Positions 47,289 to 59,003 of a stretch of 64,000 nt of DNA are shown in pieces. Origin of the DNA: Castanea sativa. Lineage: Eukaryota > Streptophyta > Magnoliopsida > Fagales > Fagaceae. Location of the stretch: the NCBI RefSeq assembly GCF_040712315.1, contig NC_134015.1, forward strand, positions 3,942,445 to 4,006,444. Direction: 5' to 3'. The notes below the pieces were generated by a model. It was not told the DNA's origin. It did not search any database and saw nothing but the letters and a program-made list of their open reading frames with translations. Position 1 is the stretch's first letter, and every line of letters starts with the position of its first letter. Position numbers and translations under genes: made by a program.

Positions 47289-48006
47289 CAACCAGACAAC
47301 CACGGCAGCCACAACCACCACCACCACCATCAACGACCACCAAAATCACAGAGAGAGAAGTCAACAACCACTGCTGCCAAATCCACCACCGCTGCTAAAC
47401 CCAGCCACCACCAAACCAACCATCACCAAAACCCACTCAAACAACCACCACCCCACCGCAACCACCATAAAAAAAAAAAACCATCAACCCCACGGTCCCC
47501 ACCACCACCTCCAATACACAAAAACCCACAAAACTGACCAAACCATGCTCAAAAAATCTACACCAATCTACAAAAACCCACAAAACCAATCTACACCGGC
47601 CCAACCACGCTCAACCAACAGACCCAAACCTCGCTCAGCCCACAGACCCACCACCACCCACCTCCACGGACCCACCTCACGCTCAGCCACCGCCGATCTA
47701 CACCTGTTTGAGGGAGAGAGCAAGGTCAGAGAGAGAGAGAGGAGAGAGGGAGAAAGAAGGAACGGTTGGCAAGAGAGAGAGATGAGATAGAGAACGTATT
47801 TTTTTAATTTATATGAAGAGAGAGTGAAAATAAAATATTATTTTCGGTTTTACATTCATTTCTACAGGAAGTTGTATATTTAAGAACTGACTGTTCATGG
47901 CGATGTAAACCACCCAATGCCAATGCTCAGCGCATTTATTTGATTTTTGCTTTATTTTATGAGTTTCTTTTTATGCACATGCAACACTGGTTTGAATTAG
48001 TTCAAC
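46038..48006 (+). promoter_or_regulatory. Class A promoter, exon 1 and intron with lost acceptor (locus at 48.0 kb)
   Basis: TTTTTAAATA then GGCCCA (46038-46053), leader, donor GTGAGT at 46216. Where the other genes have TATGCACAG or TATGTACAG, this one has TATGCACAT (47972-47980), so the AG acceptor is gone. The intron carries the 1.1 kb repeat (46.9-47.93 kb). Confidence 0.65.
46342..46395 (+). repeat. Ultra-short insertion with 17-bp target duplication
   Basis: TACTCTTTCTAGTAACA occurs at 46342-46358 and 46379-46395, flanking GATTATCAACAACAAAAAAA. Sister introns have the site once. Confidence 0.7.
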
Positions 48007-48703
48007 ATGATGAACCTCATACCACTATCATTCCTGTCAAAAATGGGTATCTATGAAATTGAAATAGGAGGTGCAAACGTTAAGGTAAGCATAGTGGATA
48101 ATCCTGCTTTGGTTGGTGCTAAGATGGATGAGTTAAGATCTTCATTACAAACTTCAGAAAAGCAAGTTGTTGGACTCGACGTTAAGTTTGTCAAAACTGA
48201 TATGCCTTTAATAAATAAAGGCAAGTTTTTGCTTCTTTTTGTTGGGAGTCATTGCTTGATGATCCAACTACCCGACTCGGAGACCATCATATCTGATACC
48301 CTTGGGCAGTTTCTGTCTGATGAGACTATTTGTTTTCTGGGTATCGGAATGAGCAAAATAGTTTCGGAGCTAGGCGACTTATATTATTATCCACAGCACG
48401 GACAAAACCTTACAGGAATAATATCAAGCCGACCCATTATAGTTTCAGCATCAGGGGAGCAATCTGTAAATTTTAAGATGGGTTGAAGTAGGCTTTTTGG
48501 CTGCTAAAATTCTGAAGAAACCGAATGTTGAGAATCATGGATTAGCGGAGTTGGCAGGTGAAGTTGGAATGGATATAAAGGAACCAATTGGTGAATGTCC
48601 TGACTGGAATGCTAAGGTGTTCTCAAATGAAGAGGTCAAGTATGCAGTGCACAATGCCTATACTTCTTATGTTATTGGGAATAAGCACTTTGATATGCTC
48701 TAA
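48007..48703 (+). pseudogene. WRN-like class A locus, broken by a 2-nt loss
   Basis: Codons 1-158 read as in the 28.3 kb gene, with motif I GLDVK and motif II FLGIGMSKIVSEL. At about 48477 two bases are missing (AAGATGGG where a sister has AAAACAGGGG), giving TGA at 48484-48486. The remaining C-terminal part (GFLAAKILKK... to the stop at 48703) is otherwise perfect in a different frame. With the lost splice acceptor upstream this looks recently dead. A 159-aa product without motif III remains possible. Confidence 0.85.
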
Positions 48704-49889
48704 ACCTCTGTAAGGCCATCTTGTCTATGGGTTTGACTGCTTTAATTCTGTGTTGTTATACATGCTATATATGCTAATGTTGCATGTGATTTGTGTAATT
48801 CGAACTACTTTAATGAAATTTCTGGTTGTGTTTGGTTTGTCCTAAATCATATATAATAATTTATTCTGCATCAATCTTCTCATAGAAAAAGGTTTCAAAA
48901 TTTCTGAGTTAATAATTATTTGTCTTGAGATTTCTCCAAAATTGTGGAACAATAGAAATCCAACTCAATTGAAATCTTCAATGAGTGTATGGAATCATCA
49001 TTGATTATCATTTTGACAACTTGAAATTTGAGCTTTTTAAAGCTAGTTTAGCATACAGTAGATGGTCAATGTTTGTCTCCTAATCTCTCAAATGGACATG
49101 CGCAAAACAATTCTCTCTATCTCTATATATACCAAAATCTATTTTAAAATTGGAAATTATATTTCAACATGCCTCCACCATGTATCACTTCACTCAAGGT
49201 TAATTAAATTCTTTTTTTTTTATTATCTCTTTTTGTTATATTTTATACATGAACCATATGTTTGATTCTGTGTACAAAATTTAATTTAATTTAATTTTGT
49301 TAGTACTAATTCATGGAATTATTGCGTTGAATATGTCTTCATTTGAGCAAATTCAGACTAATAGGTGATAATAATAAAGTTGTAATGGACTAATAGTACA
49401 TAAGATAAATTAGATTACATTGTTGAACGCTTTAAACTTTATATTATTTTTGCCCCATTTTAATTTTATTTTGTAGATAATGTTTCTTTTATTTGTAAAT
49501 AGCTTTTAGTTAGAAGTGTATTGGAAAATATCAATTTGAATATGATAAATTAGGGAAGGGGGGGGGGGGAGGGCAGGAAGAGAGAGAATAGAGAAATATT
49601 TTAATATGATAAATTTGTTACTTGGAAGATTAAAATATAAGATAAAATTTATATGAAAGCTCCAAGAATTCATTAAAATAAAAAATTTAGAAAAAAATGA
49701 AATATGAAAAGATCACAATGAAAATAATCATAATGATATCCAAGCTTTTGGTATAACCATTCTAAATTCTTTTTTTTTTCTAAATGCATGTCACTTACAA
49801 AATTTCACTAAACTACGAATGAAAATATCGCTAAATTACAAGACTCATTATCTTTTATGTAAGTTAAGAAAGTAACAATAAACCATTGA
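48704..49889 (+). repeat. Array block Da (copy 4)
   Basis: 3' UTR, spacer and G-run (49552-49573). No gene. Confidence 0.7.
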
Positions 49890-50345
49890 CATGATAGATC
49901 AGTACATAACACTGATGTTTCGTGTCAGTTCAAATACTGGCCGTATCGAACTTGTTTAGGCTATATTGAAGATTATATCAAATTTCGGCCAGTAAACGCA
50001 TACCGGCCAAAATTAGACAAACAGTTTTCTTTGTATTTTTTTCTTACCTTGATATCAAATATGTCCCTTATTAGGATCTGACCCCTTTCTCTCATCTTCT
50101 TCTTTTTCTTTGTTTGTTCTCTACTTTTTCAAATTTCCGACTCTGCATGTGTCTTCGGCATTGCACCCTTGCATGTTCTCCACGTCTCTCTTACTGTCTC
50201 TTTAATGTTTTCTATTCTTTTCTTTTATTATTTTCTTAGAGGATTCGCGTCAAAGATACTAAAATAGCTAATTAGCACACAAAACACTAAAAAAAAACTC
50301 ACTACATTAAATTAATGGTGCCAAGAATCAAATTCTTTTCCTTTG
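49890..50345 (+). repeat. Repeat R (copy 5)
   Basis: GATCAGTACATAACACTGATG, TTTCGGCC and CT-rich parts as in other copies. Confidence 0.65.
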
Positions 50346-52400
50346 GCACTTTTTTGTTGGTTGATGGTAAACAAGCAAAAAAAACATTATTTAAATGAGA
50401 GAGAGAGATTTAAAATAATTTATGTCACATAAATCGAGAAAGCTCGGGGAATTATTGTTTGTGGCATTGTGGCATATAGTTTGTATGCTACATAGACCAT
50501 GCAATATGTATGAATGGATAGGTTAGAATTTCATATCCATAATCTTACCACACAAAATGTGGCTTGATGGTAGGAGTCTTTATTCCAGCTCCTAGAGATG
50601 AGTGGTTTGAGTGATAGCCCCAACAAGACCCGTATGGTATATGAGGTATTACCCAATACCATCACATGGCATGAGATCGATGAGCTCATACTGTATATAT
50701 GTGTGTGTGTGTGTCCATGATCTTGAGGCACCAATTAGTGCTCTCCATGTGTCACTTTCCTCGTGATATATTAAAATGATTAATAATTGAAAATTTTCAC
50801 TTTAAGTCGAATTGTTATGCTAGACATGGGTAAAGTATAGAATCTGTTTGGACATGGGATGGTTAATTCCTACTTTAAGACAGGAGTGGTACATCCATAA
50901 CACTAGCAGCTACATTTTGTGTCTAGGTGGTGACATGACTACCAGACATGGAAAACAAAATAATTATTATATATAAAATTTAAAAATTTATGAATTTTTA
51001 TCATAAAAAAATATTTGGGACCACCCTAAATTTTTTTTAGGCTCAACATAATTACACTTTGGACAAAATTTGGCAACAAACTTGGTTGCAGACTAAGGCT
51101 ATAACTCCACTCAATATATTTTTTTATTGGATGTGAATTTTGACAAATTCACTATTGGATTAAATTTTCTTCTTATATCCTTCATACTTGCAAAATTTCA
51201 AGAAGATCAAATATCAATAGCTATGTTATTAGTCAAATCTTTAAATTTCGAGTTTTTCTAGTCTAAAATTTTACATAAAAAATAAGTTTATGGATCAAAT
51301 AGTAAATAACATCTGATTGACATAAAATTTGACATGTGTTCAAAAAACATAAAGAATATGCAATTCAACATTTAGATTTTTAAAATATGTAACTTTGTTA
51401 ATTTGTTTAGTAAAACTTGTAGCCTAAGGCTACAAATTCGTATGTATCCAAACTTTTCCTTAAACTTTGATCTTCTTAACAATATATTAGGTTCTTACAA
51501 ACAAATAGTTTCTTAAAAAAAAAATCATTACAAACAAAAGAAAAAGCCCAAGAAAATTTTTACTAAAATAAAATTTTGAAAAAGATGTAACTTAAAACAT
51601 TGATAATGAGACTATCATGCAAATATTTCAAAACTAGAAAATTTGAAAATAAAATTGTAAGACTTTATGTATTTGTAATTTTGTGTGTGTTTTGTCAATA
51701 TATGAAGTTCTGTTTTTATTAAATTTTGTATAATTTAAGTTTTTTAATGATAATCCTGGAAAATGTTTGTGGAGCATGATTTTTCTCCAATGAGTACGAG
51801 CTCTTAACTAATAAATAAATAAATACATGGACTTGATATCAATTTAAAAATGAAAAAAAAGTATTTGTTATACAATATTACAATTAATATTTTACTCATT
51901 ATCTTGTGAGAGACTTGAATAGTAAAAGAAAAAATAAAAAAAGAATATTTAATGAAGTTGTAAAATAATTGAGTATTTGATTCTCAGCATATTATAAAGT
52001 AAGGTGTTCTTATAAAATAATAATATAGGGTGTTAAAATAGATAAAATTACTTTTTAAGTTGCTACAAGTTAAAATTTTTAGCACATTTACGTTTGATAT
52101 CAGTTTATAAATTTAGCTTTTAAATTTTAATGTACAACATTTTAAAACATCACATTTTTTCATATTTTCTTACCTTTTTTCCAAAAATATTCAAAACATA
52201 AAAATATTTTAGCCCAATGACTTATAAATTGCTCTCACTTGGAGTGACTACGAACTTGAAGTCAATATTGAATAGTCTTCAATCAGATAAAGCAACAGAG
52301 AAAGACTCAAAGTTAAGACATGGGCACATGTCGGGGAGAATAAACCTCCTCATTTTTTGAATTAAAGAGTTAAATGGGATTGTTCCCTTTTTTTTTTTCT
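50346..52400 (+). repeat. Array block U (copy 6)
   Basis: GA repeat, AATCGAGAAAGC marker, MITE M1 at about 51055-51475, AT-rich spacer. No gene. Confidence 0.75.
50547..50713. mobile_element. Short retroposon-like insertion, 11-bp target duplication
   Basis: TCCATAATCTT (50536-50546) and TCCATGATCTT (50714-50724) flank it; it ends in GT repeats. Same insertion as 30646-30834, so it was copied with the block. Confidence 0.65.
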
Positions 52401-52403
52401 CTT

Positions 52404-53454
52404 CTTTTTAAATGGGCCCAAATATAAGGCAACTTTATGCTTTTTTCAATATATTTTTCTTTAAACGTTCTCTTTAGTCTGTACTCTGTACATCTCTCTC
52501 TCTCTCTCTAAGTATACTCTATAGCTAGCCAAACGTTCTTGCAGGAGCGATCGAGAAAGATAGGAAGATCTCTCTCCATTCTTATCCCAAGAAGTGAGTG
52601 TCTCTGTGATCCCTCTCTCTCTCTCGTGTAGTATTTTAGCTTGTGAATTGTTTGAAAATAGAGCTGTATGTTGCTCACTTTGCATATCAGGTTTCATTTG
52701 AAGCATGCATTATGTAGTCAATTAAACCTCTCTAATGGAAGGCTTTCCCGTAACATGTTTGATATCTGCTACAAAATTTTGTTTATAGTATGGCCACGTA
52801 CTTTTATTCGATGTGTACGAAATTGTTTTAAAATAGCTTGTTTAAACGCTAAATTTCAATCTTTCACTCTCTACAGCTAGCTTTCTAAAGAATTTATTAA
52901 TCAATCCTTTTAAGAAAATTTTGATATAAAAATATATTAAAAAATGTTAAAAAATTATTTTTATATACCACCCCCCATACACAAAAACCCACAAAATTGA
53001 CCGAACCGCGCTCAAACAATCTACACCAATCTACAAAAACCCACAAAACCGATCTTTACCGATCTACAAAAACCCACAAAACCAATCTACATTGATCCAA
53101 CCACGCTCAACCAACAGACCCAACCCTTGCTCAGCCCACGGACCCACCTCACGCTCAGCCACCGCTGATCTACACCTATATGAGGGAGAGAGAAACGTCT
53201 AAGAGAGATAGAGAGAGGAGAGAGGAAGAAAGAGAGACCAAGGTCATAGAAAGGGAGAGAGAGGGAACGGTTGAAAAGAGATGAGATAGAGAATAAAATA
53301 TTATTTTCAGTTTTACATCTGTTGCTACAGTAAGTTATATATTTAAGAACAGTTCATGGGTTGTAAATTTTTTTAAAAAATACATACCCGGATGGAGCTG
53401 TGTTTTGGCTGGATGGTGGGTTGTAAATTTATATGAGTTTCTTTTTATGCACAG
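52404..53454 (+). promoter_or_regulatory. Class A promoter, noncoding exon 1 and 5'-UTR intron (gene at 53.5 kb)
   Basis: TTTTTAAAT then GGGCCCA (52405-52420), leader, donor GTGAGT at 52594, acceptor TATGCACAG ending at 53454. The intron holds an internally deleted copy of the 1.1 kb repeat (52960-53430). Confidence 0.6.
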
Positions 53455-53480
53455 GCAACACTGGTTTGAATTAGTTCAAC

Positions 53481-54125
53481 ATGACGAACCACATACCACT
53501 ATCACTCCTGTCAAAAATGAGTATTTATGACGTTGAAATAGGAGGTGCAAACGTTAAGGTAAGCGTAGTCGATAATCCTGCTATGGTTGATGCTAAGATA
53601 AATGAGTTAAGATCTTCATTACAAACTTCAGAACGGCAAGTTGTTGGACTCGACGTTAAGTTTGTCAAAACTTATGGGATTTTACAAAATAAAGGCAAGA
53701 TTTTGCTTCTTTGTGCTGGGAGTCAGTGCTTGATGATCCAATTACCCGACTCGGTGTGCAAATCTGATACCCTTGGGCAGTTTCTGTCCGATGAGACTAT
53801 TTGTTTTCTGGGTACCGGAATGAGCAAAATAGATTCAGAGCTGGACAGCTTATATTATTATCCTCCACTGTCATCAGATATCAGGCGAATAAGTTTTTCA
53901 GTTGTTGAACTAGGCTTTTTGGCTGCTAAAATTCTGAAGAAACCGAATGTTGAGAATCATGGATTAGCGGAGTTGGCAGGTGAAGTTGGAATGGATATAA
54001 AGGAACCAATTAGTGAATGTCCTGACTGGAATGCTAAGGTGTTCACAAATGAAGAGATCAAGTATGCAGTGCACAATGCCTATACTTCTAATGTTATTGG
54101 GAATAAGCTCTGTGATATGCTCTAA
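53481..54125 (+). CDS. WRN-like 3'-5' exonuclease-fold protein, class A, 214 aa (inactive motifs)
   Basis: Motif I GLDVK (Asp58, Lys60), motif II FLGTGMSKIDSEL (an Asp appears, but one place beyond the expected position), motif III YAVHNAY (Tyr195, Asn199). The variable loop is YYYPPLSSDIRRISFSV, unlike any sibling. The GVEV stretch before GFLAAKILKK is changed to VVEL. No lesion is seen. Leader and 3' UTR match the other class A genes. Confidence 0.9.
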   Translation: MTNHIPLSLLSKMSIYDVEIGGANVKVSVVDNPAMVDAKINELRSSLQTSERQVVGLDVKFVKTYGILQNKGKILLLCAGSQCLMIQLPDSVCKSDTLGQFLSDETICFLGTGMSKIDSELDSLYYYPPLSSDIRRISFSVVELGFLAAKILKKPNVENHGLAELAGEVGMDIKEPISECPDWNAKVFTNEEIKYAVHNAYTSNVIGNKLCDML

Positions 54126-54903
54126 GCCTCTAAAAGGCCATCTTGTCTATGGGTTTGACTGCTTTAATTCTGTGTTGTTATATATGCTATTTATGCTAAT
54201 GTTGCATGTGATTTGTGTAATATGAACTACTTTAATGAAATTTCTGGTTGTGTTTGGTTTGTCCTAAATCATATTTAATAATTTATTCTACTTCAATCTT
54301 CTCATAGAGAAATGTCTCAAAATTTCTGAGTTAATAATTATTTGTCTTGGGATTACTCCAAAATTGTGGAACAAATAGAAATCTAATTCAATTGAAATCT
54401 TCAATGATTGTATTGAATCATCATTGATTGTCATTTTGACAACTTAAAATTTCAATTTTTATAAGCTAGTATAGTACACAATAAATTGTCGATGTTTGTC
54501 TCTTAATCTATCACATCGACATGCGCCAAACAATTTCTCTTTCTCTATACCAAAATCAATCTTGGAAATTATATTTCAACTTGCCTTCACCATGTATCAC
54601 TTTACTCAAGGTTAATTAAATTCACTTTTTTTATTATCTCTTTTTGTTAAATTTTATACATGAACCATATATTTGATTCTCTGTACAAAATTAATTTTAA
54701 TCTTGTTAGTATTAACTCATTGAGTTATGCATTGAATCTGTCTCCATTTGAGCAAGTTGAGACTAATAAGTGATTATAATAAAATTGTATGGACTGATAG
54801 TACATAAGATAAATTAGATTATATTGTAAACACTTTAAACTCTATATTATTTTTTAATATGATATATTTGTTACTTGGAACATTAAAATATAAGATAAAA
54901 TTT
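54126..54903 (+). repeat. Array block Da (copy 5), first part
   Basis: 3' UTR and spacer as in other copies, up to the MULE-like insertion. Confidence 0.7.
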
Positions 54904-56743
54904 AGGGTTAATTTCACAAATTTCCCCTGAGGTTTGGGCTTATGCCAATTAAGTCCACAACATTTAAAAAGTGACCATTTTGGTCCTCATTTCCAAACGG
55001 TTTGTAACGCTGTTATATACCCTTTGTCCTCTCTCTAATTCCCTCTCTCTTCACTTCTTTTTCTTCTTTCCTCTTTCTTCCTCTGACCCAGAATCGCCTC
55101 TCTCTCTCTCTCTCTATCTTCCTCTGACCATCTCAGTCCATAACCTTTGACCAAACCGAGCAACCCCAGCCACTCGACTCGACCCGCCACCACTTCAAAT
55201 TAACCATCCTCCACTTAAATCCAGCAACGATTTTTCTTAAATCTACTTAGATCTGGTGATTTTGGCTCATATCCGAAGATATTTTTGAAAAACCCGCTTA
55301 GATTTGGAAACTTTGGCTTAGATTCGTCAATGTTTAAGCTTAGACCAGTAACGTTTCACTCTCCTCCACTCATATCCAACGACTGCCGACGATGTTTTAA
55401 TCTCCTCTGCTTCAATCTAGTGCCGTGGTGGTGGGTTTTGTAGTGGGCCAGTTTTGGTTTGGATTGGTGATAAAGAATTTGGTTTTTTGTGGGTGTGTTG
55501 GATTTTTGTGGGTCTTGGTTTGTGTTTCTAGCTTTGGATTTGTTGTGTAGTGGTCGGTATTGCTAATGGGTTTATGGGTTTTGTTGGTGGTCGGTGGTTC
55601 TGGGTTTGTGGGTTTTGTTGATATTGTTGCTTTGCTAGTGGTTGATAGTTTTGTGAGTTTTGTTGGAGGTTAATGGTCGCAAGGTTTGTGGGTTTTGTTG
55701 GTCGCCAGTGGTAGGGCCGACCCTAGCCCTAGGCCATGGCCTAAGGCCCCCTAACATGGAAAGACCCCCAAATATGGGGGCAGTAAGTGTTTTTTTTTTT
55801 TTCAATTAAAAAAAATATGAGTTAAGTGTACATTATTTTCCAAAGGCCTAAGATATTTTTTGACACACAAAGGCCTAAGATATTAGAGTAATGCTAGTAT
55901 GTTACAAGTTTTATTATAAAGTCCTATAAGTTGACATGTCACCAATCACATAAAATAATTCAATATTCATTTATTCTTTTGTTGAAGTGTCACCTCATTG
56001 TCACATCAGTTTGTAAGCTTTTTGTAATAAAATTTATAGTAAGTTTTGTATTTTCTCCAATATATATATATATATATATATGAATTAATAGAAATGCAAC
56101 CTAATCTCCATTAAGTGAATGAAAAATGCTAAAACTGATACAAATTTTATGACAAAAATCTTACAAAATGATGTGACACTAATATGATTAGTGTCACTTA
56201 GATAGTATAATAAATGAATGTTTGAATAAATTTTTTTTTTATATTGATGATATGCTAGTTTGTAAAACCTATATAGTAAGTATCATTAGCTCACTTTGGG
56301 TGAATTACCCATATTAATAAGTATGAATTAGTAATAAATTTGAAATAAAAAAATATATAATAAAAAATAAACTAAAAACTGTATTATTTAAGTGATATTT
56401 AGATGTAAAAGACCCCTTTATAATTTTGCCTTAGGCCTCAAATTATCTTGGGCCGGCCCTGATCGGTGGTTGGTGGTCGCAAGCTTTTGTGGGTTTTGCT
56501 GGGTCAATGGTCAAGTGTCAGTGGTCGCTAGCTTTGTGGGTTCTGTTCTTCAATTTTTTCTTCTTCTCAAAATTAGAGAAATTGAAGAGAGAAGACTTAG
56601 GAGAGGGGTGAGAGAGAGGACAGAGGGTATGTAACGGTGTTACAAACCATTTGGGAATAAGGACCAAAATGGTCACTTTTTAAATGTTGTGGACTTTATT
56701 GGCATTAGCCCAAATCTCAGGAAAGGTTTGTGGAATTTATCCT
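54904..56743. mobile_element. MULE-like element, 1840 bp, with a nested element
   Basis: Inverted ends of about 120 bp (AGGGTTAATTTCAC... with GACCATTTTGGTCCT inside) and AAAATTT on both sides (54897-54903, 56744-56750); the empty site is at 29735. Inner DNA at 55130-55700 is GC-richer (TGGGTTTTGTTGG repeats). No transposase. Confidence 0.8.
55712..56461. mobile_element. hAT-like element nested in the MULE
   Basis: Ends TAGGGCCGACCC and, inverted, CAGGGCCGGCCC fit hAT-type termini. Flanks GCCAGTGG and ATCGGTGG match at five of eight bases, so the duplication has decayed. Inside are AT-rich stretches and a TA repeat at 56062-56081. Confidence 0.55.
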
Positions 56744-56750
56744 AAAATTT

Positions 56751-57913
56751 ATATGAAAGCTCAAAGAACTCATTAAAATAAAAAATTTAGAAAATAAAGA
56801 AATATGAAAAAATCACAATGAAAATAGTCATAATGATATCCAGGCTTTTGATATAACCATTCTAAAAATAAATAAATAAATTCTAAATGCATCTCACTTA
56901 CAAAATTTCACTAAACTACGAACGAAAAATATCGCTAAATTACAAAGCTCATTATCTTTCATGTCAGCTAAGAAAGTAACAATAGACCATTAACATTATA
57001 AATTATGCTTAGTGTTTCATTGAACAATATTTCAATTTGTGGTATGAACAAAAATAAACATGAAGTTTTAAGGAGCCCAAGCTAATAAAATATTTTCTTA
57101 ATAAATACCAAGTTTAAGCAATCGCTGATAGCCGACTTTATGAATTCTCAATTGAACATGAGTTTTACTTGGGTTGGGATAGAATCACTATACCATATTC
57201 TTACATAACTTCCATCAATTGTAATAGCATCAGTTCATTACAATCACTCACCCTCCAAGTCATACTTTTACCTACCATATTTAGCAATTAAATACAATCT
57301 ATTCCATGATTTTTGTAAAAATTGCTGATATTTGTCTGCGCATGGATGGTGTATATTTTGCATACCATACATAGATTCAAAAGGGTGTCAAATTAGATGG
57401 CCTTAGGAGCCATCTTCTCATAACATGTGTGGATCCTGCTAGTGTCAGCTCTAGGATTAATTAGGCCTAAGATTCCCATAAAAAAGGCTGCACTCCCTTT
57501 ATAAAAAAGCTTCATCCTCGTTATAAAAAAAGCCCAAAATTTTATGATAACAATTGGTTTATAAAATAAAAAAGGGGTTTGTACACTATTTTTTCCGTCT
57601 CCAAAAAGTTTTTCAAAATATAAGATCAATAAAATCCCTAAATAGTTTAGTGCATGCGCACACACACACAAAGCATGTAAATGTGTTTAATCATCAACAA
57701 CAAATATTTTTCCTAATAGCTTGAAACTTCAATTTTTGTAAACCAATATCCTACTTTGGAAGTTGTCAACATTAATCACCAATAATCTCTTATATGACCA
57801 CCCACCAAATAATCTCTCTCTAAACTCAAAAATAAGAATTGAAAATTAGATTATAATTTTACTTAACCATATTTTGTTTTATCCAAGATAAAGTGGACCT
57901 CTTTATATATATA
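56751..57913 (+). repeat. Array block Da (copy 5), second part
   Basis: It aligns with 35110-36620 without the SINE. Frames here are chance. Confidence 0.7.
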
Positions 57914-59003
57914 GGCGGCTCCAATAGGCTAATCCCACTTGGAATAGTGGATTTAGGTTAGACGGCCTAATACAATTAATTTGTTAGAGAATGGGCTTTC
58001 GAGGTGAACTTTAGTATACAAGTATGGTTTGGCTTTTAAGTTAGGAAAAGTTAAGTGATTCTTAAAAATGGAACGAAATTTTGGATTAACACTTCCTCGG
58101 ATTAGGTCGAGGAGAAAATGTTCATAAATTGATCAAGTCCCAATTACAGGATAGTAATGTACAATATATGTATTTCTTTTTAGTTTTTCGTCCCCTTCTC
58201 TGGAGGGGTTTCCGCTCTTTACATATCCAACTGAATTGCATCTCAACCTCCATTTGTACAATTACTAATTCTTCTTTGGATACTTGTCCCATCAAAGTTC
58301 TACTGAAGGTAGTAGAAGGTGCTACAAGCTGTGAGGGTACTGTTCAAGGGTCATTCCACCATTAATACTGCCAATTAAGTTGGTGTAGTACATTGAATGC
58401 GGAGGTGATGAGTACTTTATCTGGACATTTCCTGTTTTCTCTGCTTGCATGCCTCTACCTTCTTCTTCAGTATTTTGTCTTCAAGTGCAAGTGGTCTGCT
58501 CAACACTTCTTGAGAAATGCTTGGTCTTCGGGCTCCTCAGGGGGTCGGCCTCCTCGTCCTTCCTCCTCGGATTCACATCTATGTGTTGGGCTAGGACTGA
58601 TATACGAGTGGGCCCTTCCATCTCCTCGGACTAGGTCCACAGGCTCTATTTATCTGGACATTTCCTCTTTTCTCTGCTTGCACGCCTCTACCTTCTTCTT
58701 CAATATTTTGTCTTCAGGTGCAAGTGGTCTGCTCAACGCTTCTTGAGAATTGCTTGCTCTTCGGGCTCCTCAGGGGGTCAGCCTCCTCGTCCTTCCTCTT
58801 CGGATTCTCATCTATGTGTTGGGCTAGGACTGATATACGAGTAGGCCCTTCCATCTCCTCGGACTAGGTCCACGGGCTCTATTTTGTGCTCGGATTTTGC
58901 CCCTCCCACAACGCACACTGATATACGGGTGGATCCTTCCATCTCCTCGAACCAGGTCCACAGGCTCTATTCTATGCTCACATCTTATCCCTCCCACAAC
59001 ACA
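57914..59003 (+). mobile_element. LTR fragment of a Ty3/gypsy-type element with 232-bp tandem duplication
   Basis: It interrupts CCTCTTTATATATATA/ACACATTTTTT, intact at 36610. GC-richer sequence with CCTCGGATTAGGTCGAGG-like stretches. Units starting at 58419 and 58651 are near-identical, and a third partial one starts at about 58917. Its right half is CA-rich. No clean target duplication. Open frames over the repeat are not genes. Confidence 0.6.

Noticed and set aside
47114..47790. Pro/Thr-rich open frames on the plus strand (also 27.2-27.9 kb)
   Set aside because: Low-complexity ACC/CCA repeat inside a repeated intron insertion; frames are not kept between the copies.
58393..58746. 117-aa open frame
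   Set aside because: It runs over the duplicated LTR unit and has no known domain; the repeat explains the open frame.
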